Positions 26,324-35,715 of a DNA stretch of 64,000 bases are shown one piece after another. Under the pieces are notes generated by a model. That model saw only the letters and a program-made list of their open reading frames with translations. It had not been told where the DNA came from and did no database searches. The position numbers and the translations under genes are program-made. The stretch is from Chryseobacterium taeanense (GTDB taxonomy: Bacteria; Bacteroidota; Bacteroidia; Flavobacteriales; Weeksellaceae): NCBI RefSeq assembly GCF_900099685.1, contig NZ_FNDW01000003.1, forward strand, positions 186,001-250,000, written 5' to 3'. Position 1 is the first letter of the stretch. Every line of letters begins with the position of its first letter.

Positions 26324-26891
26324 CTTTTTAGTTTTCACCCTATTGCTTCTTGCATTTGTTTCCTGTAACAATAAAAAAACAGAAATAAGCGATCTTGATA
26401 AGCTCAGAAACAGCAATAATACCAAAACCTATCCTGCCGTGCAGATGGATAGCGCACAGGCAATTAACTTTATCACCAAGCAGAAAGTTCAGGAACTTCT
26501 TGATCTCTCTACCCTTTATTTATCCGGAAATAGAAATACGGAAATAGACACAGTAATCTATTCACAGATGCAAAGTTATTTTCATAAGCCAGACAGTCTT
26601 ACTTTTAAAAACCTGTTTCATGAATTAGACAGTCTAAAGGTAAAAACCGTTAAAGTGAATAATCTTGAGGTTTATAAGGATATGCACAATCGTGACACGC
26701 TGGATTTCGCCAAGTTTAATGTGGAGTATTTTGACAATAAAAATAAGTCAATCGGTACGTTTGAGAAGAATGCACAATATATTCTGGTTTCAACTCCTAA
26801 TACAAAAAAAGAATTTAAATTTTTCTTCCTGAATTTCTACTCCAATCCATTGCTAAAAAAAGACAGCACCTCAGTAGGAGTTACAAGATAG
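26307..26891 (+). CDS. Lipoprotein of unknown function
   Basis: The ATG at 26307 gives a signal peptide with lipobox (MKRINNFLVFTLLLLAFVSC), so the upstream TTG in the same frame is not used; length is then 194 residues. The mature part is polar, with no recognised family. Its start overlaps the preceding membrane-protein gene by 17 nt, so the two are translationally coupled and may work together at the envelope. Its last 55 nt overlap the convergent cyclo-ligase gene, leaving no room for a terminator between them. Confidence 0.7.
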   Translation: MKRINNFLVFTLLLLAFVSCNNKKTEISDLDKLRNSNNTKTYPAVQMDSAQAINFITKQKVQELLDLSTLYLSGNRNTEIDTVIYSQMQSYFHKPDSLTFKNLFHELDSLKVKTVKVNNLEVYKDMHNRDTLDFAKFNVEYFDNKNKSIGTFEKNAQYILVSTPNTKKEFKFFFLNFYSNPLLKKDSTSVGVTR

Positions 26892-27415
26892 TCTAGCGGA
26901 ATATCATTTTCCCAGACATCATCGATATTTTCATCGGGGTTAAAATAATTAACTCCGATTTTTTTTGATTCTTTCGAAATATTTTCAAAAAAACCGTCAT
27001 AGAAACCTTTGCCGTAGCCTACTCTATTACCTTTATGATCACAATACAAGAGTGGTGTAATAACATAATTAAAAAAAGAAACCTTGGAATCTTCATTAGA
27101 AACAGGTTCTGAAATATTCCATTGATTGATTTCAAATACCGTATCTTCAAAAATTTCTACAGAAATCAACTTTGTATCAACTATTTTAGGGACGAATACA
27201 CGGATATTACGGCTGAAAAAATAATTAATGAAGAGCCTTGTGTCTATTTCTTTGAACCTGAAAATAGGAATAAAAATATGGACTTTATCTCCCGAAACAG
27301 GTTTAAAATAATTTATAAAATTTTCAAAAACCCTTTCGGATAACAAGAAAGCCTCATCATCTGACAAGGCTTTTCTTTTCTGCATATATTTTTTTCTAAG
27401 CTCGGCTTTTAGCAT
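26837..27415 (-). CDS. 5-formyltetrahydrofolate cyclo-ligase
   Basis: Converts 5-formyl-THF to 5,10-methenyl-THF with ATP, clearing an inhibitory folate. The ATG at 27413-27415 (MLKAELRKKYMQKRKALSD) matches the family start better than the longer open frame. The family block is GNRVGYGKGFYDGFF near residue 140, with the basic N-terminal ATP-binding part RKKYMQKRKAL. Length is 192 residues. The gene starts 5 nt after the ferredoxin gene in a three-gene operon with trhP, and its 3' end overlaps the convergent lipoprotein gene by 55 nt. Confidence 0.9.
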   Translation of the reverse strand: MLKAELRKKYMQKRKALSDDEAFLLSERVFENFINYFKPVSGDKVHIFIPIFRFKEIDTRLFINYFFSRNIRVFVPKIVDTKLISVEIFEDTVFEINQWNISEPVSNEDSKVSFFNYVITPLLYCDHKGNRVGYGKGFYDGFFENISKESKKIGVNYFNPDENIDDVWENDIPLDYLVTPTEVLSFFSNGLE

Positions 27416-27420
27416 AGCAA

Positions 27421-27651
27421 TCAGATCATTTTTACTGAAATAATTTTTACCGGACAAGCTTTCGCTGCTTTATCACACGGTTCCAAAGCTTCGGGATTCG
27501 GCGTTTTAAGTGTGTAAAAACCTTTTTTATCAACTGTTTTCAGTAATACCGATTTTCCGTCTTTTTTAGACATCCTGAAATATTCAGGAGCAAATTCCGC
27601 ACAATAATTACAGCCGATACATTTATCTCTTTGAAGCGTTACGATAACCAT
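27421..27651 (-). CDS. 4Fe-4S ferredoxin
   Basis: Small electron carrier of 76 residues. Cysteines in CIGCNYC (residues 11, 14, 17) plus a C-terminal cysteine of ACPVKII provide the four ligands of a single 4Fe-4S cluster; a further cysteine at EPCDKAA may form a disulfide, as in similar monocluster ferredoxins. Its ATG overlaps the trhP stop by one base (TAATG). This close coupling to a U32-family tRNA hydroxylase suggests, by inference, a supporting redox role. Confidence 0.88.
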   Translation of the reverse strand: MVIVTLQRDKCIGCNYCAEFAPEYFRMSKKDGKSVLLKTVDKKGFYTLKTPNPEALEPCDKAAKACPVKIISVKMI

Positions 27652-28901
27652 TAATTAACTTCTTTTACAATTTTGTAAAGCTTGTCACTTGGTCGCACAC
27701 GGAATTTAGTTGGAAAAGTAATTACATCCGATTTTGTCGCTTTTTCAGAATTTCCTTTTTCATCAACCATCATCGTTTCAATCACCATTTCCTGAGAACC
27801 TGTTGTAGGACCTTGAATCAGTACACTGTCACCAACGTTCAGATCATAAGCCTCAATTAAAAATTCAGCGATGTTGGATTTCGGATAGAAATGTCTACCT
27901 TTTCCAATATAAACTTTCTTTTGTGTAGCGCTCGAACCTGAATTTGAAGACCATTCTCCCAATTCCTGACCAAGATAATAACCGCTCCAGAAACCTCTGT
28001 TATAAACTGTTTCCAGCTGCGTCATCCATTCAGCAACCTTTTCCTGAGAAAAAGTACCCTCTGCAATAGAATCGATAGCCTCTCTGTAGCATTTCGTTAC
28101 TGTCGCAACATATTCAGGAGCTCTTCCTCTTCCTTCTACCTTAAGAACTTTAACACCCGCATCTACAATTTCATCTAAAAAACCTATTGTGCAAAGGTCT
28201 TTTGGAGACATCATATATTCATTATCCAGTTCGATTTCGAACCCGGTTTCCTGATCGATAACAGTATATTTTTTACGGCAATTCTGTTTGCAAGCACCTC
28301 TGTTGGCAGAAGAATTGGCAGAATGCAGACTTAAATAACATTTTCCTGAAACGGCCATACATAAAGCTCCATGTCCGAAAATTTCAACCTCAACAAGATT
28401 TCCTGACGGGCCTTTTACCTGTTCTTTTTCAATCTGGCTACAGATTTTTTTAATCTGCGAAATACTCAACTCACGGCTCATCACCATTGTATCTGCAAAA
28501 AGAGCGTAAAATTTCACTGTTTCAATATTTGTGATATTGATTTGTGTCGAAATATGCACTTCCATGCCAATTTGTCTTGCATAGGCAATAACTGCCTGAT
28601 CCATTGCAATTACAGCAGTAAGATTTGCCTCTTTAGCTTTATCAAGAAGGGTTTTGATGATAGAAAGATCATGATCGTATATGATCGTATTAAGCGTAAG
28701 ATATGTTCTCACCCCTTTTTCTTCGCATCTTCTGGAAATTTCCGGCAGATCCTCTATCGTGAAGTTCATCGTTGCTCTTGCACGCATATTAAGCTGTTCT
28801 ACTCCGAAATACACAGAGTCTGCTCCATTATCTATAGCTGCCTGAAGGGATATAAAATCGCCTGCAGGAGACATCAGTTCTATTTTTCCGCTTTTTGTCA
28901 T
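27651..28901 (-). CDS. trhP: U32 family tRNA hydroxylation protein (TrhP/YegQ-like)
   Basis: Peptidase-U32-family protein. The E. coli relative TrhP acts with prephenate in forming 5-hydroxyuridine at the tRNA wobble position. The start at 28901 (MTKSGKIELMSPAGDF) fits the family; the frame extends 11 codons further. Motifs are LMSPAGDFISLQAAIDNGAD, the U32 signature EIFGHGALCMAVSGKCYLS and the cysteine set NRGACKQNCRKKY near residues 220-230. Length is 416 residues. A TATCTTTG -7 element at 28922-28929 gives a short leader. It heads the operon with ferredoxin and cyclo-ligase. Confidence 0.92.
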   Translation of the reverse strand: MTKSGKIELMSPAGDFISLQAAIDNGADSVYFGVEQLNMRARATMNFTIEDLPEISRRCEEKGVRTYLTLNTIIYDHDLSIIKTLLDKAKEANLTAVIAMDQAVIAYARQIGMEVHISTQINITNIETVKFYALFADTMVMSRELSISQIKKICSQIEKEQVKGPSGNLVEVEIFGHGALCMAVSGKCYLSLHSANSSANRGACKQNCRKKYTVIDQETGFEIELDNEYMMSPKDLCTIGFLDEIVDAGVKVLKVEGRGRAPEYVATVTKCYREAIDSIAEGTFSQEKVAEWMTQLETVYNRGFWSGYYLGQELGEWSSNSGSSATQKKVYIGKGRHFYPKSNIAEFLIEAYDLNVGDSVLIQGPTTGSQEMVIETMMVDEKGNSEKATKSDVITFPTKFRVRPSDKLYKIVKEVN

Positions 28902-28921
28902 TCTTTCAGAGAAAATTTTTG

Positions 28922-28929
28922 CAAAGATA
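28922..28929 (-). promoter_or_regulatory. Promoter -7 element of trhP
   Basis: On the minus strand TATCTTTG lies 20 nt upstream of the trhP ATG. No TTG is found at the usual spacing. It supports the shorter trhP start. Confidence 0.45.
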
Positions 28930-29221
28930 AGCAATTTTCAATTGAGAATATTTATCAGGCAAAATCACATGCTCTATGATGTTTTAACTTTAATCATTAA
29001 AACATATCTTAGTATATGACATTTTGTCTTTAATAATATTTTAATAAATGTTAATTAAAAAAGACAATTATGACTTAATGCACAAAGTATTCCTATTCCT
29101 GTTAAATTTTAGTTAAAATTGAAACAAAACATACCAACTGCATACATATTTAGCATTAAATTTGTTTACAATAAAAACGAAAAGTGTATAAAATAATTAA
29201 AAACAATAAAGAAGATATACA
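28930..29221. other. AT-rich divergent intergenic region trhP / degP
   Basis: About 290 nt without a gene. Apart from the trhP -7 element at its left end and TAAATTTG at 29157-29164, a possible -7 element for the protease with no matching TTG, I see only AT-rich sequence and no strong hairpin. Confidence 0.5.
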
Positions 29222-30754
29222 ATGAAGAGTACTTTAAAAAAACTATTACCATTTGCTGTAGTAGGTGTAATTTCGGGAGCTACTACCGTTGGAACATTAC
29301 AATATTTCAATCATGATTCCGACAACACCGACCAGTCATACTTTACGAAGTCTGCTTCCAATGTAAGTTTTGCAGGCATGAATTCTGCTGCGGTAGGTGA
29401 TGACTTTGTGAAAGCGGCCAAAACAACAGTTCCGGCTGTAGTTACTATTAAAAACTATCAGTCAAGAACAGCCAACCGTGCTTCTGAGCAGGATCTTTTC
29501 GATTTTTTCTTTGGAGATCCATTTGGAGGCAGAGGCCAGCAAAGACAACGTCAGCAACAGCAGACTCCTGACAATATGCCATCGGGAATGGGTTCAGGGG
29601 TGATTATTTCGCCTGACGGTTACATTATTTCAAATAATCACGTTGTGGCAGGTGCCAATAAACTGGAAGTCGTTTTAAGCAACAAAAAATCTTATATTGC
29701 CACATTAGTAGGTACAGACCCGAATACAGATATTTCATTACTAAAAATAGAGGAAAAAGGATTACCTTATCTGAATTTTGCGAATTCCGATAATATTGAA
29801 GTCGGACAATGGGTACTTGCAGTAGGAAATCCACTCGGATTAAATTCCACTGTAACAGCCGGTATTGTTTCTGCCAAAGGAAGAGGGATCGGAATATTAA
29901 AAAGCGAAGGCAAAGCAGCTAATCCTATTGAGAGTTTTATTCAGACAGATGCTGCAATCAATCCTGGAAACTCAGGAGGAGCGCTTGTGAATACGAACGG
30001 TGACCTGATCGGTATCAATTCAGCAATCCAATCTACAACAGGCTATTATCAGGGATATGGATTTGCAGTACCTTCCAATTTAGCCAGAAAAATTATTGAA
30101 GATATCAAAAAATTCGGTATCGTTCAAAGAGGATTCCTTGGGGTTCAGTCTTTAGATCTATCCAACGATATGCAAATAGCGCTTTATAACAGAGAGAAAA
30201 AGACTAACATTAAACCTGGTTCAGGAGTATATGTAATTGGATTTGGTGACAATAGTGGCGCTGAGGATGCAGGAATAAAAACAGGTGACATCATCACTAA
30301 AATTGATAATACTCCGGTAACTGATTATGCAGATCTATCTGTTGCCATCGGAAGCAAACGTCCTGGAGATAAAGTTGTGGTAACTTATTTGAGAAATGGT
30401 AAAGAAAATACTGCAACAGTTACATTGAGAGATCAAAAAGGAGGAACCAGCACGAGAACAAAGGCAGATCTTAGTGTTAGTGAGAAAATCGGTGCCGAGT
30501 TCGAACCACTTAACGAAAGAGTTAAAACAAACTTTGGCCTAAATAGCGGGGTTGTTGCCAAAAATGTCGCAGAAGGCGGTGAGATCGCTAAAATTGGAAT
30601 TGTAGACAACTACATTATTATGGAAATTAATGGAAAACCTGTCAATTCACAAAAAGATGTTGAAAAAATTCTTGATAAATATTCAGGAAATGTATCGGTA
30701 AAATTTGTGGATGGTTACGGTCAGATTTATACCAGAGGATTCAAAATGCCATAA
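29222..30754 (+). CDS. Do/HtrA family periplasmic serine protease
   Basis: DegP/DegQ-type protease and chaperone for misfolded envelope proteins. The 510 residues comprise an N-terminal membrane or signal segment (LLPFAVVGVISGATTVGTL), a Gln/Arg-rich linker at 105-115, and a trypsin-like domain with the catalytic triad His140 (SNNHVV), Asp170 (DPNTDISLL) and Ser251 (NPGNSGGALV). Two PDZ domains follow, at about 290-400 and 425-505. It is monocistronic with a terminator 27 nt downstream. Whether it corresponds to DegP or DegQ cannot be decided. Confidence 0.95.
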   Translation: MKSTLKKLLPFAVVGVISGATTVGTLQYFNHDSDNTDQSYFTKSASNVSFAGMNSAAVGDDFVKAAKTTVPAVVTIKNYQSRTANRASEQDLFDFFFGDPFGGRGQQRQRQQQQTPDNMPSGMGSGVIISPDGYIISNNHVVAGANKLEVVLSNKKSYIATLVGTDPNTDISLLKIEEKGLPYLNFANSDNIEVGQWVLAVGNPLGLNSTVTAGIVSAKGRGIGILKSEGKAANPIESFIQTDAAINPGNSGGALVNTNGDLIGINSAIQSTTGYYQGYGFAVPSNLARKIIEDIKKFGIVQRGFLGVQSLDLSNDMQIALYNREKKTNIKPGSGVYVIGFGDNSGAEDAGIKTGDIITKIDNTPVTDYADLSVAIGSKRPGDKVVVTYLRNGKENTATVTLRDQKGGTSTRTKADLSVSEKIGAEFEPLNERVKTNFGLNSGVVAKNVAEGGEIAKIGIVDNYIIMEINGKPVNSQKDVEKILDKYSGNVSVKFVDGYGQIYTRGFKMP

Positions 30755-30780
30755 GAAATCAACTTAACATTCATATCAAC

Positions 30781-30816
30781 AAAAAATCGCTGCAAGACTG
30801 CAGCGATTTTCGTTTT
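30781..30816. terminator. Bidirectional terminator
   Basis: AAAATCGCTGCA (30783-30794) pairs perfectly with TGCAGCGATTTT (30799-30810) around AGAC, flanked by A- and T-runs. It lies between the convergent protease and 30820 genes. Confidence 0.88.
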
Positions 30817-30819
30817 AGT

Positions 30820-31272
30820 TTATGATTGATTTATCTTTTCGGAGGTTCTTTTTTTCTTTTGCCGTTCATAAATAATTTCTACAATTTTACCTCCGATCCA
30901 CGAAAAAGGAAAAAAAGTAAGGAAAATTGAAATTTTATAAAATGTAGGATGATAAGGAAAAACGATAACATCCAGCATGGCAAGAAAAAGCATAATAAAC
31001 CCTATCAGAATTGCGTAAGCCACTTTAGCATATTTAACGATCATTGCTGTTACAACTCCCCCTATAGTGGTTCCCAGCCCGGAAATAAATAAAAGAAAAC
31101 CAAAGAATGCATCATTGTTCTGCATACTTTCAAGAAATCGCTGCCAGTGTTCAAACGGGGCAAAAGCATCGAAAGTTACCCATTGCGGAAACACTCTTAT
31201 ACCAAGAGTGATGGTAAGCCCGGCAATTCCCAGTCCCACGATAAGCGCAATTGTATTTCTTATAAAATTCAT
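30820..31272 (-). CDS. Small integral membrane protein of unknown function
   Basis: A 150-residue protein with four hydrophobic segments (about 5-25, 55-80, 85-105 and 110-133), including FGFLLFISGLGTTIGGVVTAMIV, and a Lys/Arg-rich C-terminal tail (YERQKKKRTSEK). No family recognised; similar small four-helix membrane proteins are common in Flavobacteriia. It overlaps the ridA-type gene by one base, so the two are coupled. Confidence 0.6.
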   Translation of the reverse strand: MNFIRNTIALIVGLGIAGLTITLGIRVFPQWVTFDAFAPFEHWQRFLESMQNNDAFFGFLLFISGLGTTIGGVVTAMIVKYAKVAYAILIGFIMLFLAMLDVIVFPYHPTFYKISIFLTFFPFSWIGGKIVEIIYERQKKKRTSEKINQS

Positions 31273-31652
31273 TAATCCTGATGAGCGATCATAGAAATTT
31301 CGATATCCACATTTTTCGGCAGGCAGGAAACCTGTACTGTTTCACGAGCCGGAAAACTTTCTGCATCCAGATAAGACGCATAAATATCATTCATTACAGC
31401 AAAATCATCCATATTTTTAAGGAAGATCGTAGCTTTTACAACATTTTTAAAAGTCATCCCTGCCTCGGTAAGAATAGCCTCAAGGTTTTTCATTACCTGA
31501 TGCGTTTCCTTTTCAATCCCTTCCACCAATTTGCCTGTTGTAGGATCTACAGGAATCTGGCCGGAGATATACAAAACTCCGTTTGCCATGTTGGCTTGTG
31601 AGTAAGGTCCGATAGCTGCAGGAGCATTTACAGTGTTGATTATTTTTTTCAT
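31272..31652 (-). CDS. ridA: RidA family reactive enamine/imine deaminase
   Basis: Hydrolyses the enamine/imine intermediates released by PLP-dependent dehydratases, protecting other PLP enzymes. It has 126 residues, the usual length. The N-terminal APAAIGPYSQA, GQIPVDPTTG and the C-terminal signature with the catalytic Arg (FPARETVQVSCLPKNVDIEI) are all present. A TATATTTG -7 element lies at 31671-31678 on the minus strand. The gene is followed by, and coupled to, a small membrane protein. Confidence 0.95.
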   Translation of the reverse strand: MKKIINTVNAPAAIGPYSQANMANGVLYISGQIPVDPTTGKLVEGIEKETHQVMKNLEAILTEAGMTFKNVVKATIFLKNMDDFAVMNDIYASYLDAESFPARETVQVSCLPKNVDIEISMIAHQD

Positions 31653-31670
31653 TAGAATTTATTTTGGGTG

Positions 31671-31678
31671 CAAATATA
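31671..31678 (-). promoter_or_regulatory. Promoter -7 element of ridA
   Basis: TATATTTG on the minus strand, 18 nt before the ridA ATG. The nearest TTG is about 24 nt further upstream, longer than usual. Confidence 0.4.
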
Positions 31679-31720
31679 AAATTTATATTCTATTTCTATA
31701 ATCAAATATCAAATCTAATG

Positions 31721-34309
31721 CTAGAATGGTGCATTCGGCTGAGTAAAACTTCTGTCTTTGTATTTTAAAGCATCACTTAAAATGTTCGCTTTGATTCCGA
31801 TAAAGAAGTCATACACCTTATATTGGCCAAATGGCACCCAGTTGAAATTAATTGTAAAACTTCGTTGGTCTCTCGAAAAACCAATTCTGGTGTACGCCAG
31901 CTGCTTTGTTACCATGTCATAATGTGTACTTCCGTTGATGTTCCAATACGGGGTAAGCTTAATACTCCCGTCAAGCCCTACAGAGGCCAGCCTTGTCGGA
32001 GTTCTTGAAGCATAACTTTTGGTAAAGGCATAATTGGCATTTACATTTAATGTCCAAGCCTGATTAAAGTGGGCATAATTATCGTCATCAAAATAATAAT
32101 TTTCATTTCTCACCTCCCCTTTCGCCTTATATTTTTTGGCATAATCAGTTTTTTCACCAAAAATTTCACTACTTAAAGGATAAGAAAGCTGAACATTGAA
32201 TCCCTGAACACTGAACCCTCCAAGGTCTTCTGTCCTGATTCCAACATCCTGCCCCGGAAGATAAACGATTTTATAGGGATCTAAAGATAAGCTTGTATTT
32301 ACATTTAATTTATTATTGAAAAATGAAGACTGTCCGTTGATTGTAATAATTGAAAGAGGATGATCTTTTGCCGCAAAATTGTAGCTCCCGGAAAGATTTA
32401 ATGATTCAAAAATCTTTAGCTTCTTTACTCCCGTAGAATCACTTTTAGACTTTACCTTCATTTCAATATTGTTCCCGATGTTGAATCCTAGCGCACCAAC
32501 CATTCCGCTGCTTGGGCTTCCGATAATTCCTCCGTCAAATATAGAATAAGGCGTTAAAGCTCCATTCGCATCATAATAATTTTTATAATATCCGAAACCG
32601 GAACCTCCGAAATCAGGAGAATAAGTAAATCCGATACTCGGTGTCATCATATGTCTGATCGCTTCAATAGTTGATCCTTTCTTGAAATTGGCCTGTCCGT
32701 ACAATGTTGTCTGAAGGCTTGCTGTTGTGGAAAAAGTGGAATATCCTGCGATTCCTTTATTGGTTTCAGTGACCACCACATTTTGGATCGGATCGTAAAA
32801 TTTATCAACCGTCTTTGTCGTTAAAGCATTGTCAATATTCGCTCCCAGACTGAACGTAAAATATTTCGCAATAGTCGTATTGGTACCTAATGTAATATTG
32901 TTTTTTAAACCGGTCTGCATTTTGTCCCACATTGCCGCAGTGAAAAGCTCTCCTTCATCCGTTTGCACAAAATTGGTAAGGTTAAGTCCCGTATTCACCG
33001 TAATATTTTCCAGCAAACCAGTTCTAGTTCCTGTTTTAGATTTAAAAAGATAAAACTGATTGATCGCCACATTCATCTGCGGCAGACGAAGATCTGACAA
33101 TCCGGTCGCAAAATTCTGGGAATACGAAGCGGTCGCCGTAATAGTTGACGGCAATTTCAAAAATCTTTTGGTGATTGTCACCGTAGAGTTTTGTTGTGTA
33201 TTTAATACGTTTTGATTTAAAATATAATTATTGTTCAGTGTATTGTTGTAGAATTTTGTACTCACAATATCTACAGATGCCGAAAAATTCAGGAAAGGAT
33301 TTGCTTTGGTATCCTGTGTATGCCTCCAGGCAATTCTGTAAGTACTTGTTCTACTGTAATCATCAAGACCTTTAATTCCTCTTACCGCCGTTCCGATGTC
33401 TGCAGAAAAGTTTCCCGAATAACGGTATTTTTTCATATAGTTCATTTCCGGACGTAAATTCCAGCTTCCCTTCGTATAAATATCCGAAAGAATTTTAAGG
33501 TCGAAATGCTCGCCGATTGGTTGATAATAACCTAAGCCGTTGAGGAAAAACCCCACATCCTGCCTTTCCCCAAAACTCGGAATGAGGATTCCGGCAGACC
33601 TTTTATCCGAAAAAGGCAAGATCGCAAAAGGCATTATTAAAGGAGTCGGAACCTGTTCTATATACATCTGAATAGGTCCGGAAATAATCGAAGACTTATT
33701 TTTAGTTTTAACCAATTTAATATTGGAAGCGCGCAAATGATAATCCGCAGCCGTATCTTTCTTCTTGATAAAATAATCATCTGTTGTATAGTTTGCCCTT
33801 CTCATGGCAAAAACAGAATCATTATATTTTTTTGTTTTTTCGGCAACAATTACCCCTTCATTCTCTTCCGTTCTCGCATTGAAAGCGATGGCTTTTTTAG
33901 TCTTTGTATTGTACTGAAATTCATCAGTTTCATACTTTTTCCCGCCTTGTGTAATGACAGCAGGTTCTATATACTTCCCCAAAGAGTCTTGTTTCCCGCG
34001 GGCATACATAAGACTTTTGGTTTCATCAATGGAAATATAATCTGCATCGATCTGTACATCCTGATATTTTACCTGAGCATTTTTATTGAGATAAATCATT
34101 TTTTTCTGAAAATCTCTTCGGTTATAGTCTGCTTTGGTACGAAGAACATCCTCCAGAGGTTCTTTTTTCAGAACAATCGTATCTCGTTTAGCAATAGTAT
34201 CATTAACCGTATTTTCAGTCAGTTTTTCAGGAGCTTGCTGTGCTAAAAAACTGTTAAAAATTAGGATAATTAAAATTTGTAATATATTTTTGGAGACGGT
34301 TTTGGCCAA
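31721..34309 (-). CDS. lptD: LptD-like outer-membrane LPS assembly protein
   Basis: Large beta-barrel protein inserting LPS into the outer membrane. The frame is open up to a GTG at 34378, which would overlap the divergent amidase ATG. A TTG at 34309 gives a signal peptide (LAKTVSKNILQILIILIFNS then FLAQQ) and lies below a TAATTTTG element, so it is preferred: 862 residues. An N-terminal OstA-like domain (YARGKQDSLGKYIEPAVITQGGKKYETDE-type sequence near 110-150) precedes a long beta-rich barrel ending NIL-SDALKYKDRSFTQPNAPF. The typical family phrase PLIMPFAILPFSDKRSAGIL is visible near residue 235. Bacteroidota members lack the E. coli cysteine pattern. Confidence 0.85.
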   Translation of the reverse strand: MAKTVSKNILQILIILIFNSFLAQQAPEKLTENTVNDTIAKRDTIVLKKEPLEDVLRTKADYNRRDFQKKMIYLNKNAQVKYQDVQIDADYISIDETKSLMYARGKQDSLGKYIEPAVITQGGKKYETDEFQYNTKTKKAIAFNARTEENEGVIVAEKTKKYNDSVFAMRRANYTTDDYFIKKKDTAADYHLRASNIKLVKTKNKSSIISGPIQMYIEQVPTPLIMPFAILPFSDKRSAGILIPSFGERQDVGFFLNGLGYYQPIGEHFDLKILSDIYTKGSWNLRPEMNYMKKYRYSGNFSADIGTAVRGIKGLDDYSRTSTYRIAWRHTQDTKANPFLNFSASVDIVSTKFYNNTLNNNYILNQNVLNTQQNSTVTITKRFLKLPSTITATASYSQNFATGLSDLRLPQMNVAINQFYLFKSKTGTRTGLLENITVNTGLNLTNFVQTDEGELFTAAMWDKMQTGLKNNITLGTNTTIAKYFTFSLGANIDNALTTKTVDKFYDPIQNVVVTETNKGIAGYSTFSTTASLQTTLYGQANFKKGSTIEAIRHMMTPSIGFTYSPDFGGSGFGYYKNYYDANGALTPYSIFDGGIIGSPSSGMVGALGFNIGNNIEMKVKSKSDSTGVKKLKIFESLNLSGSYNFAAKDHPLSIITINGQSSFFNNKLNVNTSLSLDPYKIVYLPGQDVGIRTEDLGGFSVQGFNVQLSYPLSSEIFGEKTDYAKKYKAKGEVRNENYYFDDDNYAHFNQAWTLNVNANYAFTKSYASRTPTRLASVGLDGSIKLTPYWNINGSTHYDMVTKQLAYTRIGFSRDQRSFTINFNWVPFGQYKVYDFFIGIKANILSDALKYKDRSFTQPNAPF

Positions 34310-34342
34310 TTTATTTGTTATATTTATGGTATAATTAAGGCT

Positions 34343-34350
34343 CAAAATTA
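34343..34350 (-). promoter_or_regulatory. Promoter -7 element of the LptD-like gene
   Basis: TAATTTTG on the minus strand, 33 nt upstream of the TTG start at 34309, inside the longest open frame. It therefore argues against the GTG start. No TTG is found at the usual distance. Confidence 0.4.
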
Positions 34351-34372
34351 ATATAATTTTTAAAACTGTAGG

Positions 34373-35659
34373 ATGCACAAAGTAAATTTTAAAATAATTT
34401 TATCATTTCTCCTTATTCTGTCGGCCAACTTTATTTTTTCCCAAAAGAAATTCACCATTGTTTTGGACGCAGGACACGGAGGAACCGATCATGGAGCCAA
34501 CAGATCTTATGAAGACATCGGAAGGATTGCCGAGAAAGACATTACCCTTGCCATTACCTTAAAAGTAGGGGCAATGCTTGAAAAAAATAAAGATTTTAAA
34601 GTAATTTACACCAGAAAAATAGACGAATACCCTTCATTATCAGACAGAACCAATCTGGCTAACAGAAGTAAGGCTGATCTTTTTGTTTCCATTCACTGTA
34701 ATTCTTCTAAAAGACCAACTGCTTACGGAACGGAAACTTTTGTACAGGGTCCTGATCAGAATGACACCAATCTTGAAGTGGCCAAAAGGGAAAATGATGT
34801 GATCTTTTTAGATGAAAAGGATAAACAGACCTTCGGTTCTTATGACCCGAGTTCCCCGGAATCTCTGATTGCATTGAAGCTTCAACAGAGTAAATATCTT
34901 GAATCGAGTCTTCTCCTGGGAGGACTGGTAGAAGAAAACTTTGTTAATAAGGATAAAAGAACCTCCAGAGGAGTCTGGCAAAAGAACCTTCACGTTCTTC
35001 GTATGAATGCCATGCCTTCTGTACTTATTGAAACAGGATTCATCAATCACCCTGAAGAAAGCCACTATCTGGCTTCTGAAAAAGGCCAGGATGAAATTGC
35101 AGAAAGTATATATAAGGCTATTATTGATTACAAAAAAGCCATTGACCGAAAATCCGGAACTCCGGCAGCTCCCAAAAAACAGGAACCAGACAGGCTCGCA
35201 GAACTGGCCCTTAAAAATGATTTCAGAATTTTATTGATGAGTTCCCCGACAAAATATAATGATGGCGATCCGGCACTGAAAGGACTGAACTACATTTTAC
35301 CTATTAAAGAAAACGGACAATACAAATATTATTATGGAGTAACGAATCTAGCATCCGTAAGAGATATTAATATTAAAACCGCAAAAGATGCAGGGTTCAG
35401 GAATGCATACGCTGTAGGATTTATGCCTAATCAGAAACTAAGCACGGGATATTATACGATCGAAGTCTATACAGGAGCCAAACTGAATGGAAATTCATTT
35501 ATTCTCCAAACATTGAAAGATGTAGACAGAAATAAAGAAAGTGGAGTTTTCTACTATACTTACGGAAAAGTATTTACGCTGGAAGATGCGGTGAAGCTTC
35601 AAAAAGACCTTGAAGCCAAAGGCATTAAGAATACGGTCATTCAGAAAGTTTTTAAATAA
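34373..35659 (+). CDS. N-acetylmuramoyl-L-alanine amidase
   Basis: Zinc-dependent Amidase_3-type cell-wall hydrolase that separates daughter cells. It has 428 residues with a signal peptide (IILSFLLILSANFIFSQ). The zinc ligands are visible in VLDAGHGGTDHG (His35), RIAEKDITLA (Glu) and FVSIHCNSS (His); LIETGFINHPEE carries the catalytic Glu. After a Pro/Lys linker near residue 265, the C-terminal domain (KENGQYKYYYG, GFRNAYAVGF) looks SPOR-like, which would bind septal peptidoglycan. It is divergent from the LptD-like gene. Confidence 0.93.
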   Translation: MHKVNFKIILSFLLILSANFIFSQKKFTIVLDAGHGGTDHGANRSYEDIGRIAEKDITLAITLKVGAMLEKNKDFKVIYTRKIDEYPSLSDRTNLANRSKADLFVSIHCNSSKRPTAYGTETFVQGPDQNDTNLEVAKRENDVIFLDEKDKQTFGSYDPSSPESLIALKLQQSKYLESSLLLGGLVEENFVNKDKRTSRGVWQKNLHVLRMNAMPSVLIETGFINHPEESHYLASEKGQDEIAESIYKAIIDYKKAIDRKSGTPAAPKKQEPDRLAELALKNDFRILLMSSPTKYNDGDPALKGLNYILPIKENGQYKYYYGVTNLASVRDINIKTAKDAGFRNAYAVGFMPNQKLSTGYYTIEVYTGAKLNGNSFILQTLKDVDRNKESGVFYYTYGKVFTLEDAVKLQKDLEAKGIKNTVIQKVFK

Positions 35660-35715
35660 TGACATATAATTTTGAAGTTAAAAAGTTAATGATTACTTTT
35701 GCAACCTCAAAATTT

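Noticed and set aside
28542..28979. 145-residue plus-strand frame opposite trhP
   Set aside because: Shadow of a conserved enzyme gene; Cys/His-rich composition, no promoter.
28930..29221. Possible riboswitch or small RNA upstream of the Do-family protease
   Set aside because: Purely AT-rich, with no stable stem or U-run visible.
33737..34246. 169-residue plus-strand frame
   Set aside because: Antisense to the start of the LptD-like gene; Phe/Ile/Cys-rich composition typical of a shadow frame.
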